DNA of 64,000 nt from contig NZ_JOGR01000007.1 of assembly GCF_000719515.1 (NCBI RefSeq), positions 248,001 through 312,000 on the forward strand, in the 5' to 3' direction. A program made the position numbers and the translations under genes. The notes below the pieces were generated by a model. That model was given only the letters and a program-made list of their open reading frames with translations, did not search any database and was not told where the DNA came from. Numbering within the stretch: position 1 is the stretch's first letter; every line of letters begins with the position of its first letter. This document shows, one piece after another, positions 28,522 through 39,901 of this stretch. This DNA comes from Glycomyces sp. NRRL B-16210. Its GTDB lineage: Bacteria > Actinomycetota > Actinomycetes > Mycobacteriales > Micromonosporaceae.

Positions 28522-29463
28522 TCAGCTCTGCGTCGCGCTCGGGTACCGGCGCTCGATGAGGTCGTCGGCGTCGGTGAGTTCGAGCTTCCCGACGAACTCG
28601 ACCCACGACAGCGAGTCGGGTACGGTCTCGCGGATCGACAGGATCGTCGTGCCGGGGATGCGCAGCGTCAACGTCGCGGGCGTGCCGAGCTGCTTCTGCG
28701 CCAGCACCGCCTCGGTCGGCTGCCCGCTGAGGCCGCGCGCGAGCTCGAACACCGCCGCCTCGTTCTCCGCGGCCTTCGGCACCCAGTCCATGTCGCGCTT
28801 GAGCATGACGACCGCGCCGATCTGCTTGCCGTCCACGGCGCCGTTGTAGGTCAGCACGATCCGGTCGGCGTCGCCGCGGGCGCCGACGAGGCTCCACGAC
28901 TCGTCGGTGACGTCCACCAGCTGCCCCTGGAACCGGCGCACGGCGGTGCGCACCTGCTTGACCTGCCGCCGCTGCGCGAGCGGCTTCGCGACGATCCGGA
29001 AGGCCACCACGAGCACGACGAGGACGAGCACGCCGATCCCGGCCGCCGCGACCTCGTGCAGGCCCGCCCGGATGCTCCAGATGATCGACATCGGCACGAG
29101 CACGCCCGAAGCCAGACCCAGGAGCGGCTTGAGCCAGAACGGTCCCGAACCGCCCGGCAGGCGCAGCGGCGCCATCAGCCCGACCACGGCCGCGCCCACC
29201 AGGGCGATGCCGACGAGGTTCGGCGCCGGCACGTCGTAGCGGCCGAGCCACGCGACGGCCCACCACGACAGGAACACCGAGCCGATCACCACGGTCGGGA
29301 TGAGCAGCACGACGGCGAACAGCAACTGCTGGGGCTGCGGGCGGCTGCGCGAGGCGAGCACGGGCCCCAGCAGCAGCAGCGGCAGGACGATCCCGAACAA
29401 CGCGACCAGGGTGGCGCTGAGGACGACCACCGGCAAAAGCGCGGACAAGGCGGCTCTCTCCAT
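28522..29463 (-). CDS. Hypothetical five-helix membrane protein
   Basis: 313 residues. Five hydrophobic helices occupy the first ~160 residues: two close to the N-terminus, one around WWAVAWLGRY, and two more before a basic RRQVKQVRTAVRRF boundary. The remaining ~140 residues are a soluble alpha/beta domain with Asp/Glu-rich turns. I recognise no family motif. The ATG at 29463 lacks a good Shine-Dalgarno. It starts 115 bp downstream of the pepN stop, on the same strand but behind a terminator, so it probably has its own promoter. Confidence 0.7.
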   Translation of the reverse strand: MERAALSALLPVVVLSATLVALFGIVLPLLLLGPVLASRSRPQPQQLLFAVVLLIPTVVIGSVFLSWWAVAWLGRYDVPAPNLVGIALVGAAVVGLMAPLRLPGGSGPFWLKPLLGLASGVLVPMSIIWSIRAGLHEVAAAGIGVLVLVVLVVAFRIVAKPLAQRRQVKQVRTAVRRFQGQLVDVTDESWSLVGARGDADRIVLTYNGAVDGKQIGAVVMLKRDMDWVPKAAENEAAVFELARGLSGQPTEAVLAQKQLGTPATLTLRIPGTTILSIRETVPDSLSWVEFVGKLELTDADDLIERRYPSATQS

Positions 29464-29524
29464 TCATGGCCCGGGAGGCCACCGAACGACGGACAAGGGG
29501 AGCCTATCAACGCCGTGAAAAGGA

Positions 29525-29572
29525 CTCGGGGCTCCGGGACCGCCTTCACGACAGGCGGTCCGGAGCCCCGAG
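29525..29572 (-). terminator. Terminator downstream of pepN
   Basis: CTCGGGGCTCCGGGACCGCC (29525-29544) pairs with 29554-29572 around a nine-base loop; one base is bulged. It begins seven bases beyond the pepN stop and separates it from the next leftward gene. Confidence 0.75.
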
Positions 29573-29578
29573 CACCGA

Positions 29579-32119
<2,541 letters not shown>

Positions 32120-32240
32120 AGTGCCTCCTGTCGTCAGAGGTCCAGCCTCAAGGGTTCGGATTATGAAAGAAGTGTGTCATATCTCGGGAGTTCATCGAGC
32201 GGCCACCGCTACGGCGGACGGGGTCGATTACTCTCGGGGC

Positions 32241-33479
32241 GTGACTGCTGCACACCCGATCGACCAGGCCTGGCTCTCCACGCACAATGACGCCTCCGCA
32301 GGCGTCGGCGGGAGTGGCGGGACCGGCGCGAAGAACTACGACGAGTTCCCCGACGAAACCGAGATCACCCGGATCATCGAGGCCAACCCCGCGAGCATGC
32401 TGGGCGTCGAGATGCCCGCGCACACCCCCGAGGCGGTGAGCGCCGGACTCACCTTCGAGCAGGCCCTCCCCGCCGCCGCCGAGCGCCTCGCGGCCCTCAA
32501 GGAGGCCGGGCGCTTCGCCGCCTTCGGCGACGTCGCGGTCGCCTACCGCATCTCCGGCGGCGACGAACCGGTCGCCTACGGCCTGTTCTGCCTCGTCGAC
32601 ACCGCCGAGATCTCCTCCGCCGCCGACGAGCCCGGCAAGGTCATCCGCAACGAGGACGTCTTCATCGAGAAGGTCAAGCAGCGCAACGAACTCAACCAGC
32701 GCCTGCGCCACCTGCTCAGCCCCGTGCTCCTGCTCCAGTCCACCCGCGGCGACGAACTGCACGCCGCGATCGAGACCGCCATCGCCGCGGCCGGCGAACC
32801 GGTCGCCGCCGACACCGACGAGTCCGGTCGCGCCCACGAGATCTGGGCCGTCGGCGGCGAGGCCGGCGAGGCCCTGACCGCGCTGGCCGGCGACGGCGAC
32901 CTCATCGTCGCCGACGGCAACCACCGCTCCCTCGCGGCGCAGGTCGGCGAGCTCGACCGCTTCCTGGCGGTCGTCACCACGCCCCGCTCGATCCAGATCA
33001 GCCCCTACCACCGCCTCGTCAAGGGCCTGCCGGGCTCGGCCTCGCAACTGGTGGAGCAGATCGCCCAGATCGGCGCGAGCGTCACCGAGACCGACGGGCC
33101 GCCCGAGACGCCCGAGACCGGCGGCACCGTCGTCGTCTACGGCCAGGGCCGCACCTGGGAGATCGCCTTCGCCCCCGTGGAGGGCTCCGTGGTCGACCGC
33201 CTCGACCACACCCGCGTCGAGCAGGAGGTCTTCGACGGCCTCCTCGGCTGGGACGCGGGGGACAAGCGCATCACCTACGTCGGCGGCGACTACCCGGCCT
33301 CCTGGCTGGCCGCGCAGGTCGACGCGGGCAAGGCCGACCTGGCGATCCTCATCGCCCCGGTCACCGTCCCCGACTTCATCGACGTGAACCTCCAGCGGCT
33401 CAAGATGCCCCGCAAGTCGACCTGGTTCGTGCCCAAGGCGCGCGCCGGTCTGGCCATCGTCGAGCTCCCGAAAGGCTAG
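32241..33479 (+). CDS. DUF1015 family protein
   Basis: 412 residues from the GTG at 32241. That start is supported by a TACTCT hexamer (32229-32234) six bases before the GTG, which would give a leaderless mRNA; upstream ATG/GTG codons in the same frame are less likely. DUF1015 is recognised from the DGNHRSLAAQ motif (DGHHR in most members) and the ISPYHRLVKGL segment. The family is usually described as a putative kinase-like or SerK-related protein found in bacteria and archaea; in some organisms a member makes O-phosphoserine. Which reaction applies here is not clear. It lies 10 bp before rpiB. Confidence 0.85.
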   Translation: MTAAHPIDQAWLSTHNDASAGVGGSGGTGAKNYDEFPDETEITRIIEANPASMLGVEMPAHTPEAVSAGLTFEQALPAAAERLAALKEAGRFAAFGDVAVAYRISGGDEPVAYGLFCLVDTAEISSAADEPGKVIRNEDVFIEKVKQRNELNQRLRHLLSPVLLLQSTRGDELHAAIETAIAAAGEPVAADTDESGRAHEIWAVGGEAGEALTALAGDGDLIVADGNHRSLAAQVGELDRFLAVVTTPRSIQISPYHRLVKGLPGSASQLVEQIAQIGASVTETDGPPETPETGGTVVVYGQGRTWEIAFAPVEGSVVDRLDHTRVEQEVFDGLLGWDAGDKRITYVGGDYPASWLAAQVDAGKADLAILIAPVTVPDFIDVNLQRLKMPRKSTWFVPKARAGLAIVELPKG

Positions 33480-33488
33480 GGTCGTCCC

Positions 33489-33956
33489 GTGCGCATCTAT
33501 CTCGGTTCCGACCACGCAGGCCTCGAACTCAAGGACCACCTCGTCAAGCACCTCGCCGGCCGCGGTCTCGAGGTCGTCGACGTGGGCCCGCACCAGTACG
33601 ACGCCGAGGACGACTACCCGCCGTTCTGCCTGAACGCGGCCGCGCGGGTCGTGGCCGACCCCGGCAGCCTCGGCATCGTCGTCGGCGGCTCCGGCAACGG
33701 CGAGCAGATCGCCGCGAACAAGGTCCCCGGCTGCCGCGCGGCCCTGGCCTGGAGCGTGGAGACGGCCAAGCTCGGCCGCCAGCACAACGACGCGAACGTC
33801 GTGGCCATCGGCGGGCGGATGCACTCGCTCGAGGAGGCCACCGCCTTCGCGGACGCGTTCGTCGACGAGCCCTTCTCCGGGGCCGAGCGCCACCAGCGGC
33901 GCATCGACATGCTCACCGAGTGGGAGACCACGCACGAGCTTCCCGAACTGCCTTAG
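33489..33956 (+). CDS. rpiB: Ribose-5-phosphate isomerase B
   Basis: 155 residues, GTG start. It interconverts ribose-5-phosphate and ribulose-5-phosphate in the pentose phosphate pathway. The RpiB signature is clear: YLGSDHAGLELKDHL at the N-terminus and the GIVVGGSGNGEQIAANK active-site loop. In place of the catalytic Cys of E. coli RpiB there is Ser within GGSGNG, as in M. tuberculosis RpiB. A TAGGGT hexamer overlapping the previous stop codon lies six bases upstream of the GTG and may be a -10 for leaderless transcription. A strong terminator follows. Confidence 0.93.
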   Translation: MRIYLGSDHAGLELKDHLVKHLAGRGLEVVDVGPHQYDAEDDYPPFCLNAAARVVADPGSLGIVVGGSGNGEQIAANKVPGCRAALAWSVETAKLGRQHNDANVVAIGGRMHSLEEATAFADAFVDEPFSGAERHQRRIDMLTEWETTHELPELP

Positions 33957-33975
33957 CACCCAAGCGGATCGAGCG

Positions 33976-33999
33976 AGGCCCGGGCTGCGGCCCGGGCCT
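33976..33999 (+). terminator. Terminator after rpiB
   Basis: AGGCCCGGGC (33976-33985) pairs perfectly with 33990-33999 around a TGCG loop and is followed by TCTCC. It starts 20 bp after the rpiB stop. Confidence 0.8.
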
Positions 34000-34074
34000 T
34001 CTCCGCGCGTGAAAACCGGGGGAATTCGCAGCTCGACTATGGAGTTATTGGACACGCGTTGGTAGCGTCGACAC

Positions 34075-34521
34075 ATGTCTAAGGGTTTTCGCGTTCTCCT
34101 CCAGATCCTCCAAGTGGTCTGCCTGCTGGGGGCGCTCCTGTTCCTGGCCTCCTCACTCCTGCTCCACATCGCCGACCTCGACGTGACCGGTTTCGACGCG
34201 GGCGCTCCGATCGAGCAGTGGGCCCTCGGCTTCGGCGTCCTCGCCGTGGCCTTCTCGCCCGCGGTCTGGTCCCTCGCCCGCTCCGGCCGGGCGGCCGCCC
34301 CCGCGACCTCGACCGGCAGCTTCGACCGCGTCGTGCCCCCCGCCGCGCCGCCGCAGCAGTCGCCGCAGCCGGGCGGGGCCTTCGAGCCGGTGAACGCCAA
34401 CCAGGCGCCGGCCCCGCCGGCCAGCTCCTACGGCCAGGGCGCCCCGGGCGGCTTCGCCTCCCCGCCCCCCGGCGCCTCCCCGCCCCCGTCCGCCGAGAGC
34501 CCCTGGGGTTCGGGCCGCTGA
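34075..34521 (+). CDS. Hypothetical membrane protein with Pro/Ala-rich tail
   Basis: 148 residues. Two transmembrane helices near residues 5-30 and 45-70 are followed by a ~75-residue Pro/Ala/Gly/Gln-rich tail that is probably disordered and cytoplasmic. No motif is recognised. A TAGCGT hexamer lies six bases before the ATG, consistent with a leaderless transcript, and there is no Shine-Dalgarno. It precedes the Ser/Thr kinase gene by 131 bp; low-complexity tails of this type in actinobacteria are sometimes kinase substrates (inference). Confidence 0.65.
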   Translation: MSKGFRVLLQILQVVCLLGALLFLASSLLLHIADLDVTGFDAGAPIEQWALGFGVLAVAFSPAVWSLARSGRAAAPATSTGSFDRVVPPAAPPQQSPQPGGAFEPVNANQAPAPPASSYGQGAPGGFASPPPGASPPPSAESPWGSGR

Positions 34522-34652
34522 GGCCGCGCGGGCCGCGGGCCTGCAAACCGTCGCTTGTTGAGACGATGCGTACAGCGCCGCCTCCGGGGGCCGTGGAAGG
34601 TGGATTTCAGACGATAGGCTGAGGGCTCAGTCTGAATCGCGAAGGACCACTC

Positions 34653-36314
34653 ATGTCGAACGCCACCGTTGACCTCGTCTGCGGACCGGCCGACCCCCTC
34701 CCGGGGTCCGAGCAGAGCTACCGGCTCACCGGTCTGCTCGGCTCGGGCGGCCAGGCCGACGTGTACCAGGCCGTGCGCGTGTCGGCGGGGATCTCGTCCA
34801 CGCCGCTGACGGTGAAGGTCTTCCGCCCCAACCCGCAGGACACCCGCGAGCACCAGTTCCGCTCCTGGGACAAGGGCGACGCGGTCCTCATGGACCTCCA
34901 CAGCCGCAACATCGGCTCGATCTGCCGCCGCATCGACGCGTTCTACGGCCGCGCCCCGCACCCGCCCGGGCAGGCCCCGCAGGGCGAGCCGGTGCCGTTC
35001 CAGGTCCTCGAGTACCTTCCCGGCCACGACCTGCGCCAACTGCTCCAGCGGCGCCTGGCCCGCGTGGACGCCGCGCGGACGCTCCGCTCGATCGTCGAGG
35101 TCATGAACGCGATGCACCACCCGCCGATCGGCGCGCACCCGGTGCTGCACATGGACCTCAAGCCCGCCAACGTGATCGTCGGCCCCGACGGCTCGGCGAA
35201 GGTCATCGACTTCACCGGGGCCCGCTACTACACCCCGGCGCACCTGACGACGATCGCCTACACCCGCGAGACCGCCGGTCCCGAGGCTCACCAGGGGACC
35301 GTGGGTCCGGCCTACGACGTGCACGGCTTCGGGTCGATCGCGTTCTACCTGGTGACGGGCGCGAGCGCCCGCACCGACTCGCCCGGGCACGAGCAGACCG
35401 TGCCGTGGGCGCGGCTGCGCCGCCACCCGGTCCTGGAGGCGAACCCGCGGCTGCGCGAGCTGCTGACCGCGCCGCTCGACGACGACCCGAACAAGCGGCC
35501 CCGCACCGAGGAGCTGCCGCGCTGGATCAACGAGCTGTGCGCCACCGTCGCCCGCTCGAACGTGCCCGACCTCGGCGTCGACTGGGGCGCGGGGGCGGGA
35601 TTGTCGGCGGCCGACGCCCCGACGCGCCGCCTCGACCTCCCCGGCGCCGCGCCGACCGTGGTCGCCTCCCCTCCGCAGGCGCAGGCCGGCACCCGCGTCA
35701 TGGAGTCGGGGATGCCCGCGACGAGGAAGATCGTGCCCTCGAAGTCGGGGCAGGACAAGCCGATCACCGGCCGCGTCCGCGTCCCCGAACAGGACCCGTC
35801 CGCCTTCCAACGGCAGGACGGCTTCCATCCGGGCCGCTCGGCCGGGCCCTCCGAGCCCTCGCCGGCCAACCGCGGGGCGCTCCCGCGCCTGCGTCTGGCC
35901 GGCGACCCCGAGGAGCCCCACGAGGCCCACCACAAGGAGGACCGCGCCCCGCTGCTCGGCCCGCCCGGCTCGCTCGCCAAGGGCTTCGAGCTCTCCGTCA
36001 TCGGCGGCCTGTTCTCGCTGATCATGTGGCTGCTATGGGCGATCGAGCACGGCATGGAGACGCTCCGCGGCCAGGTCTTCAGCTACCTGTTCGTCATCGC
36101 CGTGGCCATCGGCCTGTTCTTCCTCATCCGCATCGCCGGCGGGATGCTCTGGGGCCGGTGGCTGGGCGCGAAGCGCCGCACCGCCCGACTGGCGCACCTG
36201 GGCACCGGGATCTTCCTGTTCCTGGTGGGCCTGAGCTATCTCGAACAACTCAAGTGGAGCTGGCTGAGCCTCGACTTCAGCTGGTTCGAATGGATCACCG
36301 ACCTCTTCGGATAG
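34653..36314 (+). CDS. Atypical Ser/Thr protein kinase with C-terminal membrane segments
   Basis: 553 residues; the ATG has GAAGGA upstream. The N-terminal ~300 residues are a protein-kinase-like domain: Gly-rich GSGGQADVY, Lys in LTVKVF, HMDLKPANV in place of HRDxKxxN, and DFTG where DFG is normal. The catalytic Asp and metal-binding Asp are kept, but the activation segment is shortened and the APE motif reads GPE. A Pro/Arg-rich linker follows, then two hydrophobic helices (near residues 445-490) and a third weaker one before the end. It may be an active divergent kinase or a pseudokinase. It is not a PASTA kinase. Confidence 0.85.
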   Translation: MSNATVDLVCGPADPLPGSEQSYRLTGLLGSGGQADVYQAVRVSAGISSTPLTVKVFRPNPQDTREHQFRSWDKGDAVLMDLHSRNIGSICRRIDAFYGRAPHPPGQAPQGEPVPFQVLEYLPGHDLRQLLQRRLARVDAARTLRSIVEVMNAMHHPPIGAHPVLHMDLKPANVIVGPDGSAKVIDFTGARYYTPAHLTTIAYTRETAGPEAHQGTVGPAYDVHGFGSIAFYLVTGASARTDSPGHEQTVPWARLRRHPVLEANPRLRELLTAPLDDDPNKRPRTEELPRWINELCATVARSNVPDLGVDWGAGAGLSAADAPTRRLDLPGAAPTVVASPPQAQAGTRVMESGMPATRKIVPSKSGQDKPITGRVRVPEQDPSAFQRQDGFHPGRSAGPSEPSPANRGALPRLRLAGDPEEPHEAHHKEDRAPLLGPPGSLAKGFELSVIGGLFSLIMWLLWAIEHGMETLRGQVFSYLFVIAVAIGLFFLIRIAGGMLWGRWLGAKRRTARLAHLGTGIFLFLVGLSYLEQLKWSWLSLDFSWFEWITDLFG

Positions 36315-36530
36315 CGACGCCGGAACGCCCTTTTTCACAGGTTTTCAAGCGCTTCTCGCGATTGTTCGGCAATTTCACCGGCGCATCCGAAGTGTCGGGA
36401 TCTACGCTTTCGGGGACCGCGCGCCGCGGAAGGCTTGCCTAAGTTTCCAAAGTCCGCGGTGCAACCGACACGGGTGGATGCGGCGTCTAGAGGACGACAT
36501 GATCCCCCTGGATACAGGAAAGGCCTTGAG

Positions 36531-37409
36531 ATGACCGCATTGACATCGGTCGGTGCCGCAGCTCTCACCCCCGAGCAGCGGGAAGCCTTCGATCGCGACG
36601 GCTACCTCATGATCCGCGGCGCGCTCGACGCCGACGAGATCCAACGCTGCTCGGACGCTCTGGACCGCGTGTACGAGATCGAAAAAGCCGCGGGCAGGCT
36701 CAGCCCCGAGGGGGCCATGCACCGCCTCGACGCCGTGACCTCCTGCCCGGAGCTCGCGTTCCTGCTCAACCACCCCCGGACCTTCCACTACGTGTGGTCG
36801 ATCCTGGGCTGGAACTTCCACGTCTACCATTCCCATGTGGACAAGCACCCGCCCATTCAGGGCAAGCGCCCGTTCCGCTTCGAATGGCACCAGGACGGCG
36901 GCCGGCAGAACCGCGAGACCGAGACCGACCCGCGCCCGCGCCTGTCGGTCAAGCTCGCGTACTTCTTCACCGACCTCTCCGAGGAGGGCCGCGGCAACAC
37001 CAAGATCATCCCCGGCTCGCACAAGTGGAACCGCATCGACGGCCCGCCGCGGCGCGACATGGAGTGGCCCGACCCCGAAGGCGCCCTCGAGGTCACCGGC
37101 AACGCCGGCGACGTCATGTTCTTCGACCGCCGCATCTGGCACGCCCGCAGCGACAACTACTCGGACCTGACCCGCAAGGTCGCGTTCTTCGGGTTCACGC
37201 CGCGCTGGATCCGCGCCCGCGACCTCGTCGAGGACCTGCCGAACCAGTCCTGGTGGAACGACCTCGACCCGGTGCAGCAGCAGATGCTCGGCGGCCACGC
37301 GGCCACCGGCGACCACGGCTGGGGCCACTGGCCGAAGGAGACGCCGCTGTACAACTGGCTGGCCGAGCGTGACCTCCTCGACCCGGACTACCCGCCGCTG
37401 CGGCCCTAG
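36531..37409 (+). CDS. Phytanoyl-CoA dioxygenase family protein (PhyH)
   Basis: 292 residues from the ATG at 36531, with GGAAAGG nine bases upstream. PhyH proteins are Fe(II)/2-oxoglutarate oxygenases. The first two iron ligands are in EWHQDGG (H-x-D) and the distal His is in DRRIWHARSDN; the 2-oxoglutarate-binding Arg is probably in the following strand (TRKVAFFGFTPRW). The opening FDRDGYLMIRG is typical of the family. The substrate is not predictable: members hydroxylate ectoine, acyl-CoAs, or natural-product intermediates. No biosynthetic cluster is adjacent; pyrE follows 25 bp later on the same strand. Confidence 0.88.
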   Translation: MTALTSVGAAALTPEQREAFDRDGYLMIRGALDADEIQRCSDALDRVYEIEKAAGRLSPEGAMHRLDAVTSCPELAFLLNHPRTFHYVWSILGWNFHVYHSHVDKHPPIQGKRPFRFEWHQDGGRQNRETETDPRPRLSVKLAYFFTDLSEEGRGNTKIIPGSHKWNRIDGPPRRDMEWPDPEGALEVTGNAGDVMFFDRRIWHARSDNYSDLTRKVAFFGFTPRWIRARDLVEDLPNQSWWNDLDPVQQQMLGGHAATGDHGWGHWPKETPLYNWLAERDLLDPDYPPLRP

Positions 37410-37434
37410 CGGACGCCGATGGCAGGCTGATCCC

Positions 37435-37971
37435 ATGAGCCACGACGCCAGCCTCGCTCGCGACATCTTCAACCGCTCGCACCTGACGGGGGAGTTCACG
37501 CTCCGCTCGGGTGTGGTGGCGCACGAGTACTTCGACAAGTACCTGTTCGAGTCCGATCCGGTCCTGCTGCGGCGCATCGGCGAGGCGCTCGCGCCGCTGG
37601 TGCCCGCGCACGGGGTCGACGCCCTGGCGGGCCTGGAGACCGGCGGCATCCCCATCGCGACCGTCCTGTCGCAGTTGACGGGTCTGCCGACGCTGTTCGT
37701 GCGCAAGGAGGCCAAGACCTACGGCACGTGCCGCCTCGCCGAGGGCGGCGAGGTCGAAGGTCGGCGCCTGTTCATCGTCGAGGACGTGGTGACCTCGGGC
37801 GGCGCGATCCTGGACTCGGTGGCCGAGCTGCGCGAGCGCGGCGCGGTCGTGGAGCGGGCGGTGTGCGTCATCGACCGCGAGTCGGGCGGTGCCAAGCACC
37901 TGGCCGACGCGGGGATCGAACTGGAGGCCCTGTTCACGATGACCGAACTCAAGGCCGCGGGAGCGCGCTAG
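37435..37971 (+). CDS. pyrE: Orotate phosphoribosyltransferase
   Basis: 178 residues from the ATG at 37435. PyrE condenses orotate with PRPP to form OMP in pyrimidine synthesis. The PRPP-binding loop is in LFIVEDVVTSGGAILDSV, and the catalytic lysine-rich loop is represented by FVRKEAKTYGT. The N-terminal SGVVAHEYFDKYLF segment matches actinobacterial PyrE. Length is typical. It is immediately downstream of the PhyH gene and followed by a strong terminator, so the two may share a transcript. Other pyr genes are not in the window. Confidence 0.93.
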   Translation: MSHDASLARDIFNRSHLTGEFTLRSGVVAHEYFDKYLFESDPVLLRRIGEALAPLVPAHGVDALAGLETGGIPIATVLSQLTGLPTLFVRKEAKTYGTCRLAEGGEVEGRRLFIVEDVVTSGGAILDSVAELRERGAVVERAVCVIDRESGGAKHLADAGIELEALFTMTELKAAGAR

Positions 37972-37981
37972 CGACATCGAC

Positions 37982-38015
37982 AAGGGGGCCGGACGCGGAT
38001 GCGTCCGGCCCCCTT
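37982..38015. terminator. Bidirectional terminator between pyrE and pknB-like gene
   Basis: AAGGGGGCCGGACGC (37982-37996) pairs perfectly with 38001-38015 around GGAT and is followed by a T. It lies between two convergent genes, 11 bp from the pyrE and kinase stops on each side. Confidence 0.85.
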
Positions 38016-38025
38016 TCCGCGTGTC

Positions 38026-39825
38026 CTACCTGGCCCAGAGCCAGATCTCGGAGCCCTTCTCGGCCTCCTCGCCGGCGTCCACGGACTGGTCGAAGACGGT
38101 GCCGGTGAACCAGATCTGCGCGGTCTTGACGGTGAAGCCGAGGTCTTCGAGGGTCTTCCGGGCGTCGGCGATGTCCTCGCCGACCACGTCGGGCACCGCG
38201 ATCAGCTCGGGCCCGGCGCTGATGACGAGGTCGACCTCGTCGCCCGGTCCGGCGTGCGCGTCGGGCGCGGGGCTCTGCTCGACGACCCGTCCCTTGTCGA
38301 TGGTGTCGCTGGTGCGCTCGGTGACCTCGCCGACTTCGAGGCCCTCGGCCTCCAGTGCGGCCACCGCGTCGCCCTCGTCCATGCCGACCAGATCGGGCAC
38401 TTCGAGCGGCGGGAACCCCTCGGAGACGATCAGGGTCACCGGCGCCCCGGCCTTGACCTCCTCGCCGGAGGGCGGCTGGGTCCCGATGACCGCGCCCTCG
38501 TCGTGCTCGGTGCTGTAGTCGCGCTCGACGGTGACCTGGTCGGTGAACCGCGCCAGCGCCTCGCGGGCCGCCTCCTCGCTCTCCCCGGCGAGTTCGGGCA
38601 CCGTGTACCGCTCGGGGCCGAGCGAGACGACCACGGTGATGGTCGCGCCCTGCCTGATGCGGTCGCCCACTTCAGGGTCCTGCGAGATGACCTTCCCGGC
38701 GGGCGCGCTCTCGCTGAAGACCTCGTCGATCCGCACGTCGAAGCCCTGCTCTTCGGCGTAGGCCGCGACGGTATCGCCGGTCTGGCCGAGCAGGGACGGC
38801 GCGGAGGTGTAGCGGCCGATGCCGATCCACCAGCCCGCGGCGGCGACGCCGACCAGCAGGGCCGCGATGAGCCCGAGCGTAATCAGCGCCTTCCACGACC
38901 GCTTCGCGTCCGGCCCGCCGACGACCATGGTGGTCCGCACGGCCCTGGTCGGGCGCGGCACCTGGCCGGTGGTGCCCGGCACGGGCTTGACGTCGATCGC
39001 CTGGAGCCGGCGCAGGAACGCCCCGGCGTCGACCGGCCGCGCCCCGGGCCTGCGCGAGGCGGCGGCCGTGACCAGCTCGGCGAGGCTCTCGGGCACGTCG
39101 GGGGCCTTGATCCGCGGCGAGGGCACGTCCTCCTCGACGTGGCGCCGCGCGACCGCGCCCGAGTCGGGCCCGTCGAAGGGCACCTCCCCGGTCAGCAGCT
39201 CGTACAGCAGGATCGCCGTCGAGTACACGTCGCTGGCCGCTTGAGCGGGCTCGCCGCTGACGAGCTCGGGGGCCACGTACGCGGCGGTGGCCACGAGCGG
39301 CCCGCCGGTGTCGCGGTCGCCGTGGACGGCCTCGGCCAGGCCGAAGTCGACGACCTTGACCCGGTCGCCGCGCCCGCCGTTCTTGAGCAGGATGTTCTCG
39401 GGCTTGACGTCGCGGTGGACGAGCCCGGCGTCGTGGGCGGCCTGGAGCCCGTCGAGGATCTGCCCGCACAGTTCCACGGCCTCCTCGATCCGCAGGCGGC
39501 GGCGCCGGTTGAGCAGGTCGCGCAGGGTCGTGCCGGGCACGTATTCCATGACGACGTACGGCAGTCCCTGGTGGACGCCTTGGTCGAACACGGCGACCAC
39601 ATTGGGGTGCGAGAGCCGGGCGATGGTGCGCGCCTCGTGCGTGAAGGCCTTGAGGTCGAAGCCCTCGGCTCCGGCGGCGGTGATCATCTTCACCGCGACG
39701 GTCCGGTCGAGCCGCTCGTCGCGGGCCTCGTAGACGTCGGCCATGCCGCCCCGGGCGATGAGCCGCTCCAGACGGTAGCGTCCGTCGACGCGCGCACCCG
39801 TAAGGTCCCCAGTCGTCGTTGTCAA
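38026..39825 (-). CDS. PknB-type Ser/Thr protein kinase with four PASTA domains
   Basis: 599 residues from a TTG start at 39825; AGGAGG five bases upstream decides it. The kinase domain (residues ~15-275) has VAVKMI, HRDVKPENI and DFG. A juxtamembrane linker is followed by one transmembrane helix (near residue 315-335) and an external part of four PASTA repeats, each of ~65 residues with P-x-L/V-x-G and a terminal V-S-x-G-P or similar. PASTA kinases bind muropeptides or lipid II and control cell-wall growth and division. Here the gene is not next to rodA/pbpA, so it is likely a paralogue of the dcw-linked PknB. Confidence 0.94.
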   Translation of the reverse strand: MTTTTGDLTGARVDGRYRLERLIARGGMADVYEARDERLDRTVAVKMITAAGAEGFDLKAFTHEARTIARLSHPNVVAVFDQGVHQGLPYVVMEYVPGTTLRDLLNRRRRLRIEEAVELCGQILDGLQAAHDAGLVHRDVKPENILLKNGGRGDRVKVVDFGLAEAVHGDRDTGGPLVATAAYVAPELVSGEPAQAASDVYSTAILLYELLTGEVPFDGPDSGAVARRHVEEDVPSPRIKAPDVPESLAELVTAAASRRPGARPVDAGAFLRRLQAIDVKPVPGTTGQVPRPTRAVRTTMVVGGPDAKRSWKALITLGLIAALLVGVAAAGWWIGIGRYTSAPSLLGQTGDTVAAYAEEQGFDVRIDEVFSESAPAGKVISQDPEVGDRIRQGATITVVVSLGPERYTVPELAGESEEAAREALARFTDQVTVERDYSTEHDEGAVIGTQPPSGEEVKAGAPVTLIVSEGFPPLEVPDLVGMDEGDAVAALEAEGLEVGEVTERTSDTIDKGRVVEQSPAPDAHAGPGDEVDLVISAGPELIAVPDVVGEDIADARKTLEDLGFTVKTAQIWFTGTVFDQSVDAGEEAEKGSEIWLWAR

Positions 39826-39901
39826 CCCGCACCTCCTACACCTGTGATCATAGGAGTTCGGTACGACTCCGGCTTGCCAGCTTGCCGACAGGGGGCGTCG
39901 C

